Of a DNA stretch of 54,912 nucleotides, positions 15,650 through 24,755 are shown piece by piece. The stretch spans positions 1 to 54,912 of the forward strand of contig JAQUVD010000028.1 of NCBI GenBank assembly GCA_028693555.1. The letters are read 5' to 3'. This stretch comes from Hespellia sp. GTDB lineage: Bacteria > Bacillota > Clostridia > Lachnospirales > Lachnospiraceae. The notes under the pieces are model-generated. The model was given only the letters and a program-made list of their open reading frames with translations, had not been told where the DNA came from and searched no databases. Position numbers and translations under genes: made by a program. Numbering within the stretch: position 1 is the stretch's first letter; every line of letters begins with the position of its first letter.

Positions 15650-15709
15650 ATAATAGAGGTAGAATAAAATCGGAATATATGATAGGAAGCGAAAAGGAGT
15701 GAAGGATAG

Positions 15710-17008
15710 ATGAATATACGATGTGGAAACCGGCGATGGCTTCGGGCAGTTGTATCTCTTTTAGTACTTGGTATTTTGATGTGTTCCATTATTTCCTGTA
15801 ATGATAAGGAGGATGGGTTTGTTACTTACGAAGCGGAGGAGGCGGACCAGACAACACTTACTTTTTTTGGAAATATCAATGCTTCTTCTAAAATGATTCC
15901 GTTGGAGGAATTGATTACAGCGTATATGGAGCAGCATCCGGAGGTGAATATTATTTATGAAGGAATTGATCCTTCTTTAGAGGTCGATTATACGATGCTT
16001 TTATCAAAGCGATTATCTACAGGGAATGGAGATGACATTTTTTTCTCTTATGCAGGTTATTTGCCAACACTGATAGAAGGAAATTATCTGGAACCGCTGG
16101 ATGCGCTGGAGAGCTGGTCGGCATACGCAGAAGAGGAAAAGGTGTTCTTATTATCGAATGATCATTACTATGGAATTCCCATGGAACGGACGGTAATTGG
16201 TCTGTATTGCAATTTGGAGGTGCTAGAGAAATTTGATTTGCCGATACCTGAAACGTTTGATCAATTCCTGGAAGACTGTAGAATTCTAAAAGAGAATGGA
16301 CTGACCCCGGTTGCATCATCTCAGCTAATTCCATTTTCGGGATATGCATATGCAGATGGTCTTGCAAAAATTTATGGATCAGAGAACAGCCAGACACAGG
16401 TGGCCCTTAGGAATAATGATGAGTCTTTGGGAATATATTTTCAGGAAGGGTTTGAGAATTTAAGTAAGCTGTTGGATTTGGGTTACATAGATCGAAATAT
16501 GGCATTATTACATGATACGACAGAGCAGGCTGAAAAGGACTTTGCTTCTGGTCAAAGTGCGTTTTTATTGGGGGCAAGTGATTTGAATGCGTCCATTCTT
16601 GAAGAAAATGAGAAGCTGGATTATGCGGTGTATCCAATTCCTGTCAGCAGTGGAGAGGGCGTTGTACTATCTGCGCCGGATCATTTACTCTGTGTGAATG
16701 CAAAGAGTCCCCATAAGGATCTGGCACTTGATTTTGTGGAATTTTGTACACAGCGCAGCCGTATTGAATCCTATGTGAAAAAACAGGGTTCACTGTCGCC
16801 CCTTGAAGGTTCGAAAATGGAAGCGGAGCCTCTTGCTCCGGTGGCTCAGATTATATCGGGGGGAAAGGCAATTCCTTCCGTAAATTATCAGCTGACGGCC
16901 AGGCTGCAGCATTGGATTCAACAGTCCGGTTTGGAAATGCTGCAGGGCGCCAGCCCGGATGAGGCTGTACAAAGTCTGAATGCCATGATTGAAAAGACGA
17001 GGGAATGA
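15710..17008 (+). CDS. Extracellular solute-binding lipoprotein (ABC sugar-type)
   Basis: A 432-residue solute-binding protein of family 1. The N-terminus is a lipoprotein signal: basic NRRWLRA, a hydrophobic core, and lipobox IISC with Cys30 as lipidation site. The mature part begins with an acidic linker, then TTLTFFGNINASSKMIPLEE, and carries family features such as YGIPMERTVIGLYCNLEVLE and FASGQSAFLLGA. No permease or ATPase genes accompany it; a Cache-domain histidine kinase starts 20 bases downstream. It may therefore deliver a ligand signal to the kinase rather than feed a transporter. An orphan importer component using distant permeases is the alternative. Confidence 0.9.
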   Translation: MNIRCGNRRWLRAVVSLLVLGILMCSIISCNDKEDGFVTYEAEEADQTTLTFFGNINASSKMIPLEELITAYMEQHPEVNIIYEGIDPSLEVDYTMLLSKRLSTGNGDDIFFSYAGYLPTLIEGNYLEPLDALESWSAYAEEEKVFLLSNDHYYGIPMERTVIGLYCNLEVLEKFDLPIPETFDQFLEDCRILKENGLTPVASSQLIPFSGYAYADGLAKIYGSENSQTQVALRNNDESLGIYFQEGFENLSKLLDLGYIDRNMALLHDTTEQAEKDFASGQSAFLLGASDLNASILEENEKLDYAVYPIPVSSGEGVVLSAPDHLLCVNAKSPHKDLALDFVEFCTQRSRIESYVKKQGSLSPLEGSKMEAEPLAPVAQIISGGKAIPSVNYQLTARLQHWIQQSGLEMLQGASPDEAVQSLNAMIEKTRE

Positions 17009-17028
17009 GAGACAGGAGGAGATAGGTG

Positions 17029-19209
17029 ATGGAAAGAAAGCGAATGAAAAATATTTCGACTCAGATTATGATTATTGTACTCCTTGTCATTGCGGTTGCG
17101 GTTTCCTTTGCAATTTATGCACAAAAGATTGCAAAAATGCACATCGAAAGTGACACGAAGAATTTAGCTGAAATCACTTCGCGGGACGCAGCTGCATTTT
17201 CCATTTATTTTTCATCCAAGATCGATTTAACCAAAAGTATCGGACAGTCTTTGAATCATACATCGATAGAGTTATGGCAGGATGTATTGCAGCAGGCATC
17301 GGAGATTGATGGAAACAGTTTTTTTGTGATTGATGCAGATGGAAATGATATTTTAAACAATGAAAATATAGGTGTTTCGCAGAAAAATCTGGAGGATGGT
17401 CTGACAACGAATGAAAATGGTCTGATTGGACCGGGATACGATCCGATTACCGGAAAGCAGTCTACATTTGCTTACTCCACATTTCAAAGCGAGAAAGGGC
17501 AATCGTTTTATGTTTTAACATCCATGGATAACGAGACCCTGTATGATTCCATGAATCTTTCCGTGTATGGTGGAAATGGATATTCTTATATTGTGGACGC
17601 AGACGGTTTTACGGTGCTGTATTCCAAACAACCGAACAGTAACAAAACTTTTTCTAGTATTTTGGAACTTCTAAGTGAGAGAAAAACAACATATATGCAC
17701 AATGCAAGTGCGATTTCAGAATTGGAAAAAGCACTGAAGGAAAACATAACAGGAGTAGGATATTATCAACATGACGGGAAGGATTGTGTGATTTCAGTGG
17801 CACCGATTCAAAGCTCCGGTAATTGGAGTGTCATTACGGTTGTGGATGAAAAATATGTTTATTCGGAAATTCAGCAGATGCTGGTGCATACCCTTCAGGT
17901 TCTACTTGTTATTATCGTATGCTTTATCTTGAGTGCAATGATGATTCTGAAGAATAGCCGAAGGAGTCAAAAATATCAGCTTCTCAGCGAACAGCTCCAA
18001 ATGGCAAAAATGGAAGCTGATCGTGCAAATCGTGCCAAAAGTGAATTTCTCTCTCGGATGAGCCACGATATTCGTACGCCGATGAATACAATTATCAATC
18101 TGACAAGTCTGGTAAAAGAAGAAATTGATGACAAGGAGGCAGCACTCTGCGATCTGGAAAAAGTAGAGACTTCAAATATATTCCTGCTGGCTCTCATTAA
18201 TGATATTCTGGAGATGTCCCGTATTGAACAGGGGAGGATAGAACTACATCCGGAAAATTATTCTTATCAGGAGTTTTCAAACTATCTTTCCAGTACGTTT
18301 GAGCCACTCTGTAAATCAAAAAATATCAGGTTTATTTTGACGGAAAATGCAGAAAATATTGATGTATATGTGGATAAAGTCAGATTGAATCAGGTCTGCT
18401 TTAATCTGCTCTCTAATGCGGTAAAATATACCCCGGCAGGGGGAACTGTCAGCTTTGCAGTTGAACATGAAGAGATCCGAAATGGAAAAATGCCATGTAC
18501 ATTTCTTATTTCTGACACAGGAATAGGGATGAGCGAGAAATTTCAGCGGCATATGTTCGAACCATTTGAACGTGAATCCAATTCGCCGGATAATGTACAA
18601 GGCAGTGGGCTTGGTCTTTCTATTGTGAAGGAAATTGTCACACTGATGGGTGGAACGATGACGGTTGAATCTGAACAAGGGAAAGGAACTTCTGTTTGTG
18701 TACAACTGGATTTGACGATTGCAACCCGCAAACAGCAGGCACCGGAAACAAGCCGGGTCGATTTAGAGGTATTGCAGGGATGCCATGTCTTGGTCGCGGA
18801 AGACCATCCGCTGAACCAGCAGATTGCGCAGCGTCTGCTCCAAAAAGTGGGAGTTTCTGTAACTTTGGCGAACAATGGACAGGAGGCAGTCGAAGGTTTT
18901 AAACAGTGTGGAAAAGAGTATGATGCCATACTGATGGATATGCGCATGCCGGTTATGGATGGACTTTGTGCTGCAAGAACGATACGAAAGCTTCCGGAAA
19001 TATGGGCTAAAACGATACCAATTATTGCTATAACAGCAAATGCATTTAAGGAAGATAAAGATGAAGCTACCGCAGCCGGGATGAATGCACATCTGGCAAA
19101 GCCGATTGATCCCCCGTTGTTATATCAGACACTGGCGATTCAGATTGCAAATGCTGCAAAAGCGGACGAGCGAGATAGGAAGGATTATGGTGAAAAAGGT
19201 GCAATATAG
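17029..19209 (+). CDS. Hybrid sensor histidine kinase with extracellular Cache domain
   Basis: A 726-residue membrane kinase. Residues about 10-31 form TM1. About 32-280 is a double-Cache-like extracytoplasmic sensor (FFVIDADGNDIL, YSYIVDADGFTVLYS). About 285-308 is TM2, followed by a coiled coil. The HisKA box FLSRMSHDIRTPMN holds the phospho-His near 346. The ATPase has an N-box (NLLSNAVKYTP), ISDTGIGM and GSGLGLSIVKEI. Residues about 590-715 are a receiver (VLVAEDHPLNQQ, ILMDMRMPVMDG with the phospho-Asp, LAKPI). No HPt domain or output regulator is adjacent. ATG 17029, nine bases after AGGAGG, is preferred to GTG 17026. Its C-terminus overlaps the next gene by 23 bases. Confidence 0.9.
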   Translation: MERKRMKNISTQIMIIVLLVIAVAVSFAIYAQKIAKMHIESDTKNLAEITSRDAAAFSIYFSSKIDLTKSIGQSLNHTSIELWQDVLQQASEIDGNSFFVIDADGNDILNNENIGVSQKNLEDGLTTNENGLIGPGYDPITGKQSTFAYSTFQSEKGQSFYVLTSMDNETLYDSMNLSVYGGNGYSYIVDADGFTVLYSKQPNSNKTFSSILELLSERKTTYMHNASAISELEKALKENITGVGYYQHDGKDCVISVAPIQSSGNWSVITVVDEKYVYSEIQQMLVHTLQVLLVIIVCFILSAMMILKNSRRSQKYQLLSEQLQMAKMEADRANRAKSEFLSRMSHDIRTPMNTIINLTSLVKEEIDDKEAALCDLEKVETSNIFLLALINDILEMSRIEQGRIELHPENYSYQEFSNYLSSTFEPLCKSKNIRFILTENAENIDVYVDKVRLNQVCFNLLSNAVKYTPAGGTVSFAVEHEEIRNGKMPCTFLISDTGIGMSEKFQRHMFEPFERESNSPDNVQGSGLGLSIVKEIVTLMGGTMTVESEQGKGTSVCVQLDLTIATRKQQAPETSRVDLEVLQGCHVLVAEDHPLNQQIAQRLLQKVGVSVTLANNGQEAVEGFKQCGKEYDAILMDMRMPVMDGLCAARTIRKLPEIWAKTIPIIAITANAFKEDKDEATAAGMNAHLAKPIDPPLLYQTLAIQIANAAKADERDRKDYGEKGAI

Positions 19210-20377
19210 AGAAGATAAATATGGAACTCCCATTTCAATTTTAGGGTATGGCTGTATGCGTTTTACGAAAGAGGGGAATCACATCCATTTTGAAAAGGCA
19301 GAAAAAGAACTGATGGAGGCGATTAAAAGTGGTGTGAATTATCTGGATACTGCTTACATATATCCCGGAAGTGAGGAACTGCTTGGAAAAATCCTGACGA
19401 AAAACCATTGCCGGGAGCAGGTGAAGATTGCAACCAAGCTTCCGCAGTACTTAATTAAGTCGAAAAGTGCATTGGACAAATATTTCACAGAACAGTTATC
19501 ACGTCTTCAGACGGATTATATCGATTATTATCTCATGCATATGCTGACCGATGTGGCTGCATGGGAGAAGCTGGTGCGTCTCGGAATCAAAGACTGGATC
19601 GCGCAGAAAAAGGAAGAAGGTAAGATTCGCAATATTGGTTTTTCCTTTCACGGCAACTCAGAAATGTTTTTGAAAGTCTTGGATGCATATGACTGGGATT
19701 TCTGTCAGATTCAGTATAATTATCTGGATGAGAACACGCAGGCGGGACGGATTGGTCTACAGGCTGCTGCAAAGAAGGGTGTTCCGGTTATTATCATGGA
19801 GCCGCTTCGCGGCGGTAAATTAGTGAATCTGCTTCCAGAGCGTGCAAAGCGTTTAATTGCAGAAGAACCAAAGCATCGAACCCCGGCAGAGCTTGCGTTT
19901 CGATGGCTGTGGGATCAGCCGGAGGTTATGTGTGTGCTCTCAGGTATGAACTCACTTGAGATGGTACGGGAAAATGTGAAAATTGCATCAGAAGTCCTGC
20001 CGGGTGAATTTACTGAGAGCGATTTCGCGCTGATTGATGCGGTGAAGGCGGAAGTGCAAAGGACAATGAAGGTGGGCTGTACAGGCTGCGGATACTGTAT
20101 GCCGTGTCCGAAAGGGATTGATATTCCGACTGCATTTCGCTGCTACAACCGTATGTATGCGGAACAGCGCAGCTCCGGAAGACATGAATATCTGCAGATT
20201 GTTGCACTGCAAAAGGACATGAGTCTTATTCATAGCTGCGTTTCCTGTGGCAAATGTGAAAGTCATTGTCCGCAGCATATTGAAATAAGAAAAAAATTAA
20301 AAGAGGCAGAAAAAGATCTGACACCGTGGTATTATAGAATTGGATTAAAAGCCATGAGATTATTCAAATTTTGGTAA
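19187..20377 (+). CDS. Aldo/keto reductase with C-terminal 4Fe-4S ferredoxin domain
   Basis: A 396-residue protein. The N-terminal about 280 residues are an aldo/keto reductase barrel: LGYGCMRF, the catalytic Asp/Tyr region NYLDTAYIYPGSEELLG, a Lys in IATKLP, and YLMHML. The C-terminus carries two cysteine clusters, CTGCGYCMPCPKGIDIP and CVSCGKCESHCPQHIEI, as in ferredoxin-linked AKRs of anaerobes. Electrons could thus come from or go to Fe-S partners as well as NAD(P)H; the substrate is unknown. ATG 19187 lies inside the kinase gene with AGGAAGG just upstream, suggesting coupled translation. The nitroreductase follows 11 bases after the stop, so a redox function in the operon is clear. Confidence 0.9.
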   Translation: MVKKVQYREDKYGTPISILGYGCMRFTKEGNHIHFEKAEKELMEAIKSGVNYLDTAYIYPGSEELLGKILTKNHCREQVKIATKLPQYLIKSKSALDKYFTEQLSRLQTDYIDYYLMHMLTDVAAWEKLVRLGIKDWIAQKKEEGKIRNIGFSFHGNSEMFLKVLDAYDWDFCQIQYNYLDENTQAGRIGLQAAAKKGVPVIIMEPLRGGKLVNLLPERAKRLIAEEPKHRTPAELAFRWLWDQPEVMCVLSGMNSLEMVRENVKIASEVLPGEFTESDFALIDAVKAEVQRTMKVGCTGCGYCMPCPKGIDIPTAFRCYNRMYAEQRSSGRHEYLQIVALQKDMSLIHSCVSCGKCESHCPQHIEIRKKLKEAEKDLTPWYYRIGLKAMRLFKFW

Positions 20378-20388
20378 AGGAGTACGTC

Positions 20389-20934
20389 ATGGAATTATTA
20401 GAAGGAATCAAATCAAGAAGAAGTATACGCAGATTTAAAGAGGAGAAGGTAGAAAGATGCAAGATAGAGCAGGCAGTAGAGGCAGCATCTTATGCGCCAA
20501 GCTGGAAGAACACACAGACGACACATTATATTGTTATCTTAGACGCAGGCTTGAAAAATCAGATTGCAGAGGAATGCGTGATGGATTTCGCCTGGAATCA
20601 AAAAACAATTGATGGTGCGCCTGTACTTGTCGTAGTGACGACACAGGAGGGCAGATGTGGTTACGAAAAGGATGGCTCATTCTCTACATCGAAAGGAACA
20701 CACTGGCAGTCATTTGATGCGGGAATTGCAACACAGACATTCTGTCTGGCAGCACATGAATTAGGCTTAGGTACGGTAATTATGGGAATTTATGATGAGG
20801 CGAAGGTGAAAGCTGCGGTCGGCGTCCCAAAAGGACAGGCAGTCTCGGCTCTCGTTGCAATCGGCTATCCGGCGCAGGATCCAGAAGTACCGAACCGAAA
20901 AAAAGTGGATGATTTAGTAACATTTGTGGAATAA
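20389..20934 (+). CDS. Nitroreductase family protein
   Basis: A 181-residue FMN-dependent nitroreductase-fold protein. It opens with ELLEGIKSRRSIRRFKEEKV, the FMN phosphate-binding Arg/Ser segment, followed by AASYAPSWKNTQTTHYIV and the helix AGIATQTFCLAAHELGLGT that binds the cofactor. It is of the compact clostridial type, without a ferredoxin domain. AAAGGAG (20376-20382) precedes ATG 20389. It is the last gene of the lipoprotein/kinase/AKR run. Physiological substrate is unknown; quinones, nitro-compounds or NAD(P)H oxidation are family options. Confidence 0.9.
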   Translation: MELLEGIKSRRSIRRFKEEKVERCKIEQAVEAASYAPSWKNTQTTHYIVILDAGLKNQIAEECVMDFAWNQKTIDGAPVLVVVTTQEGRCGYEKDGSFSTSKGTHWQSFDAGIATQTFCLAAHELGLGTVIMGIYDEAKVKAAVGVPKGQAVSALVAIGYPAQDPEVPNRKKVDDLVTFVE

Positions 20935-20991
20935 TTTACATAGAATCAAGCTGGAAGTACATAGCAGAAAGAAGAATATGGAGGATTCGAT

Positions 20992-21660
20992 ATGGAGTAT
21001 ATAGGAATCTTTGATGTAATTGGACCGAATATGATTGGACCATCCAGTTCACATACCGCCGGTGCTGTCTCAATGGCGCTGCTGGCACGAAAGATGTTTG
21101 GAAGGGAAATTAAAAAAGTGACATTTACGCTGTATGGATCGTTTGCCAGGACGTTTAAGGGGCACGGTACGGACAAGGCACTTTTGGGCGGCATACTAGG
21201 TTTTGCAACCGATGATGAACGGATTCGGGATGCATTTCCCATTGCGAAGATCTGCCATATGGAATATGAATTTCTGATTGATCAGAAGACACAGACAGAA
21301 CATCCCAATACTGCGGATATCGTTTTGGAAAGTCCGGATGGCTATGTGCAGTCTGTGCGAGGAGAATCCATCGGAGGCGGGAAGGTAAAGATTGTCCGGA
21401 TTAATCAGATCGAGGTAGAGTTTACAGGCGAGTATAGCACTTTGATCGTGAAGCAAACGGATAAGCCTGGAATTGTGGCACATATTACACAGTGTCTGAG
21501 TAATCAGGATGTTAATATTGCTTTTATGCGTCTGTTCCGTGAGGATAAGGGTGCGACGGCTTATACTATAGTAGAATCCGACGAGAAGATTCCGGAGTCT
21601 GTCTTGGATGAGATGAAGAGGAATCAGAACGTGCATGAGATTATGCTGATTCAGGTGTAA
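20992..21660 (+). CDS. sdaAB: L-serine ammonia-lyase, iron-sulfur-dependent, beta subunit
   Basis: A 222-residue small subunit of the two-part bacterial L-serine dehydratase, which converts L-serine to pyruvate and ammonia. The signature N-terminus is FDVIGPNMIGPSSSHTAGAV, and GHGTDKALLGG follows. Residues about 148-222 are an ACT domain (LIVKQTDKPGIVAHITQCLS). GGAGG stands about 10 bases before ATG 20992. The alpha subunit starts 15 bases after its stop, so the pair forms an operon. This supplies pyruvate for energy and carbon from serine, common in amino-acid-fermenting gut anaerobes. Confidence 0.95.
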   Translation: MEYIGIFDVIGPNMIGPSSSHTAGAVSMALLARKMFGREIKKVTFTLYGSFARTFKGHGTDKALLGGILGFATDDERIRDAFPIAKICHMEYEFLIDQKTQTEHPNTADIVLESPDGYVQSVRGESIGGGKVKIVRINQIEVEFTGEYSTLIVKQTDKPGIVAHITQCLSNQDVNIAFMRLFREDKGATAYTIVESDEKIPESVLDEMKRNQNVHEIMLIQV

Positions 21661-21675
21661 AGGAGGAAGCGGAAA

Positions 21676-22542
21676 ATGGATTTTACGAATGCGGCAGAAC
21701 TTCTGGAACAATGCGAAAAGCAGCAGTTGTCAATCTCAGAAGTGATGGAAGAGCGAGAAATGACAGTAGGTGAAGCGTCCAGACAGACGATAAATGAGAG
21801 GATGGCGCGCGTGATTCAAATTATGGAAAAATCGACGCATCATCCCATCGAACATGCGCAGAAATCAATTGGAGGTCTGATTGGTGGAGAGGCAAAGCTG
21901 ATAGATCTCTATGCAAAAGAGCGGGCACCAATCTGTGGTATGACACTCTCAAAAGCAATTGCGTATGCTATGGCTGTTTTAGAGGTAAATGCGACGATGG
22001 GACTGATTGTTGCAGCACCGACAGCGGGATCATCCGGTGTGGTGCCGGGGGCATTGATTGCGATACAAGAGGCATATCAGCTCTCGCAGGAAGAACTGCA
22101 GAGAGGTCTGATGAATACAAGCGCAGTCGGCTATCTGCTGATGAGAAATGCAAGCGTATCCGGAGCGGAAGCCGGATGTCAGGCGGAAGTCGGATCAGCA
22201 TCAGCCATGGCAGCGTCAGGAATTGTAGAGATGCTGGGTGGGACACCGGGAATGTGCATGCAGGCGGCAAGTATGGCGTTATCAAATCTGCTTGGTTTAG
22301 TCTGTGATCCTATCGCCGGACTTGTGGAAGCACCATGTCAGGGCAGAAATGCAATTGGCGTATCCAACGCATTTACCAGTGCCCAATTAGCACTGAGTGG
22401 TGTGCGCCACCCGATTCCTTTTGATGAGATGGCAGCAGCAATGTATAAGGTGGGACGTTCCCTTCCGTTTGAATTAAGAGAAACTGCAATGGGAGGAAAT
22501 GCAGGAACACCGACAGGGTGTACATTCTGCCTTCAGAAATAA
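21676..22542 (+). CDS. sdaAA: L-serine ammonia-lyase, iron-sulfur-dependent, alpha subunit
   Basis: A 288-residue catalytic subunit that holds the oxygen-sensitive 4Fe-4S cluster. The conserved cysteines are in AEAGCQAEVGSA and VCDPIAGLVEAPCQGRNA. The glycine-rich AAPTAGSSGVVPGAL loop and the family ending GTPTGCTFCL are also seen. AGGAGG is just upstream of ATG 21676. It works with the beta subunit encoded directly upstream. The length is normal for the split clostridial enzyme. Confidence 0.95.
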   Translation: MDFTNAAELLEQCEKQQLSISEVMEEREMTVGEASRQTINERMARVIQIMEKSTHHPIEHAQKSIGGLIGGEAKLIDLYAKERAPICGMTLSKAIAYAMAVLEVNATMGLIVAAPTAGSSGVVPGALIAIQEAYQLSQEELQRGLMNTSAVGYLLMRNASVSGAEAGCQAEVGSASAMAASGIVEMLGGTPGMCMQAASMALSNLLGLVCDPIAGLVEAPCQGRNAIGVSNAFTSAQLALSGVRHPIPFDEMAAAMYKVGRSLPFELRETAMGGNAGTPTGCTFCLQK

Positions 22543-22575
22543 GAATGCAAGGATATAGAAAGAAGAGGATTTGAT

Positions 22576-23328
22576 TTGAAGAAAACAACAAAAGACACAA
22601 TCAATATCAAACAACATGATGTGACATATGAACATGAAGAATCGTTAGAAGTAGGGGAATTGATGCCGACTGGCAGTATGTATGTGGACAGTATGGAGCA
22701 GATCGTCAACATGAAAGATACATTTTCGCAGACGATGGACCCTATTTTGTGCATGTATAATGCAGCAATGAATGCGACTACAGCCAGACTGGATATTATT
22801 AAAGACGAATTCGAATTCAGAAATCAGCGATGTCCGATTCATCACATTGATACCCGACTTAAATCGGCGGAAAGTATTCTGGGAAAACTTCAGAAAAAAG
22901 ACTTAGATCTGACACTCACTGTGGCGTGTAATAATATCTACGATATTGCCGGCGTCAGAGTTGTAACCCCCTATGTAAAAGATATTTATAACATTCGGAA
23001 TCGTATTGAGGCACAGGACGATATTTTCATTATGGAAGAGAAAGATTATGTAGCATCTCCAAAGCGGAACGGATATCGAAGCCTGCATATTATTATTCGT
23101 ATTCCGGTCTATTTTATGGGGAAGAAGCAGCTCGTTCCGGTAGAGCTTCAGATTCGGACGCTTGCGATGGATCTCTGGGCAAGCCTGGAGCATGATTTGA
23201 AATATAAGAATTTACATAAAGAGAGTGGAATTGATTTCACGGCAAAGCTGTACGAATGCAGCCGCCTGATTTATCAGGCAGAGTCGGAGATGGAAAAAAT
23301 CAATGACCTGCTTGAGGAAGATTTATAA
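22576..23328 (+). CDS. Small alarmone synthetase (RelA/SpoT-domain GTP pyrophosphokinase)
   Basis: A 250-residue single-domain (p)ppGpp synthetase of the RelQ/YjbM-YwaC type. The RelA_SpoT fold shows IHHIDTRLKSAESILGKLQK, then DIAGVRVVTPYVKDIYNI with the catalytic Asp, SPKRNGYRSLHIII for the GTP-binding loop, and VPVELQIRTLAMDLWASLEH. No HD hydrolase, TGS or ACT domains are present, so it can only synthesise. The chosen start is TTG 22576 behind AAGAGGAT; the nearest in-frame ATG is 31 codons later. It stands 33 bases after sdaAA and may share its transcript, tying alarmone production to serine catabolism. Confidence 0.85.
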   Translation: MKKTTKDTINIKQHDVTYEHEESLEVGELMPTGSMYVDSMEQIVNMKDTFSQTMDPILCMYNAAMNATTARLDIIKDEFEFRNQRCPIHHIDTRLKSAESILGKLQKKDLDLTLTVACNNIYDIAGVRVVTPYVKDIYNIRNRIEAQDDIFIMEEKDYVASPKRNGYRSLHIIIRIPVYFMGKKQLVPVELQIRTLAMDLWASLEHDLKYKNLHKESGIDFTAKLYECSRLIYQAESEMEKINDLLEEDL

Positions 23329-23361
23329 TCATGGTGGTACGGATTCAGATCATATTTCATA

Positions 23362-23403
23362 AAAAAAGATTTCATGACACTGCATGGTCATGAAATCTTT
23401 TTT
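23362..23403. terminator. Bidirectional terminator
   Basis: AAAAAAGATTTCATGAC (23362-23378) pairs perfectly over 17 bp with GTCATGAAATCTTTTTT (23387-23403), with A/T tracts at both ends. It separates the convergent alarmone synthetase and the small gene on the minus strand. Confidence 0.85.
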
Positions 23404-23408
23404 AGTTC

Positions 23409-23582
23409 TTATCGTTTTGATGGAATGTAAACCTGTCCAGACATTGCCATCACACCTGCTAAGATTGTTTCGCTGTTCTTAGCCCAGTATTCTTTGATGA
23501 TATGAATGATTTTGTTTCCAAGCTTTTCCTGAGCTTCCATATAGTATTTTGTTTCTTCTGCTGTTAAATTCATTGTTGGCAT
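23409..23582 (-). CDS. Small hypothetical protein (57 residues)
   Basis: The frame reads MPTMNLTAEETKYYMEAQEK, then LGNKIIHIIKEYWAKNSETI and AMSGQVYIP. It is soluble and helical in its first two thirds. GGGGGC lies about nine bases before ATG 23582; the longer frame from a TTG would place that site inside the coding region. A terminator follows directly and a promoter-like AT stretch precedes it, so it is likely a real single-gene unit. The family is not recognised. Confidence 0.6.
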   Translation of the reverse strand: MPTMNLTAEETKYYMEAQEKLGNKIIHIIKEYWAKNSETILAGVMAMSGQVYIPSKR

Positions 23583-23712
23583 AATAATGCCCCCTTTCAA
23601 TTTCTTATATATGTTTTATTTCCTTGTTATCTTTGTTACACGTATATCATAACATTGAAAGGGCAACTCTGTTTAGGGGCTATGTTGACAAGAATTCTGT
23701 CAATATTGACTT

Positions 23713-24570
23713 TTACATATAGGGATTATCAACTGCAAGTGCACGCAGTTCACGCGGCGTGCAGTCATAAATCTCTTTGAACATGCGGTAAAAAATCTTC
23801 TGGTTATAAAAGCCGTTCCGGTCCATGATCTCCATCGTGGGATCTTCGGTATGAATCAGTTCCTGATAGATATGATGAATTCGTATCTGGTTGACATAAG
23901 TGACAAAAGAAATACCAGTGTTCTTTTTGAAAAAACGGCAGAAGTATTCTTTGCTCAGCATGAGCTCATCGGCGGCAGCCTGAAGTGACACCGGCTCTTT
24001 ATAGTGTGCTTCTACGTAGCTTGTAATCTGATCCATCCGCTCCAAATTTTTCAGGTCTGTGACAGAAAGAGTTTCAGTCATTGGTGTACTGAAATCTTCA
24101 ATGAGAGTAGAGAGAATCTGGAGAACCAGAGCCTGACTTTGAAGCTGATAGGTCTTTGGGGGCTTCATATATAGGATGGTGAGATCTTTTAAAAACTCAC
24201 ATAAATGCATATAAGCATCCATGGTATCTGCGGTAAGAACCTGCATGGAACAGTTAAAATGAAGCAGTTCGATATCCGGAATGAATTTGCGCATAAAATT
24301 TTTGGAAATATGGATACAGACACCCATTGTATGATTTTTATCATAGATGGCATCGTGAATCTTAGAGGCATCAATTACAAGAAATTCCAAAGGCTTCAAA
24401 TGATAGGTATTACCATCCATCGTAATGGAAGCACTTCCATTTAAAATATATAGGATTTCCAGAGCCTGATGCCAGTGCAGAGGCGAATTATGTTCCATAG
24501 TGATAAATGTAATATTGAATCCGGTGTCTAAGAGCATGTCTACATTTTCATAAGTTATGTTCTCTGTCAT
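23713..24570 (-). CDS. AraC family transcriptional regulator with cupin sensor domain
   Basis: A 285-residue regulator. Residues about 20-110 form an AraC-type cupin ligand domain (SPLHWHQALEILYILNGSAS and the PLEFLVIDASKIHDAI strand). Residues about 185-280 are the double HTH: EPVSLQAAADELMLSKEYFC followed by FFKKNTGISFVTYVNQIR, and the second helix FYNQKIFYRMFKEIYDCTPR. ATG 24570 is preferred to the longer frame at 24591, since AAAGGTGG lies between them. Ligand and targets are unknown. It is not adjacent to a sugar operon in the window. Confidence 0.9.
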   Translation of the reverse strand: MTENITYENVDMLLDTGFNITFITMEHNSPLHWHQALEILYILNGSASITMDGNTYHLKPLEFLVIDASKIHDAIYDKNHTMGVCIHISKNFMRKFIPDIELLHFNCSMQVLTADTMDAYMHLCEFLKDLTILYMKPPKTYQLQSQALVLQILSTLIEDFSTPMTETLSVTDLKNLERMDQITSYVEAHYKEPVSLQAAADELMLSKEYFCRFFKKNTGISFVTYVNQIRIHHIYQELIHTEDPTMEIMDRNGFYNQKIFYRMFKEIYDCTPRELRALAVDNPYM

Positions 24571-24755
24571 CGTATCTTTGCCACCTTTCATAAGCGCTCA
24601 TCATCTTGTGCGTGATGTAATTGAATTATAAAGAATCTAAAATGAATAGTCAACATTGATGAACGCGGCTGGCAGTTGATAAGGATGAAAAGTTGGTGTA
24701 AGATAGAAAGCAGAGAAAAAAGCACTTATCAGAGAACAGAATGCGGGGATGAAAA

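Noticed and set aside
1263-22821. The 15-mer GAATTCGAATTCAGA occurs both after the SDR gene (1263-1277) and in the alarmone synthetase gene (22807-22821).
   Set aside because: Flanking bases differ and the second copy is ordinary coding sequence of a conserved helix; one short match in 55 kb of AT-rich DNA is most simply chance or a tiny repair patch.
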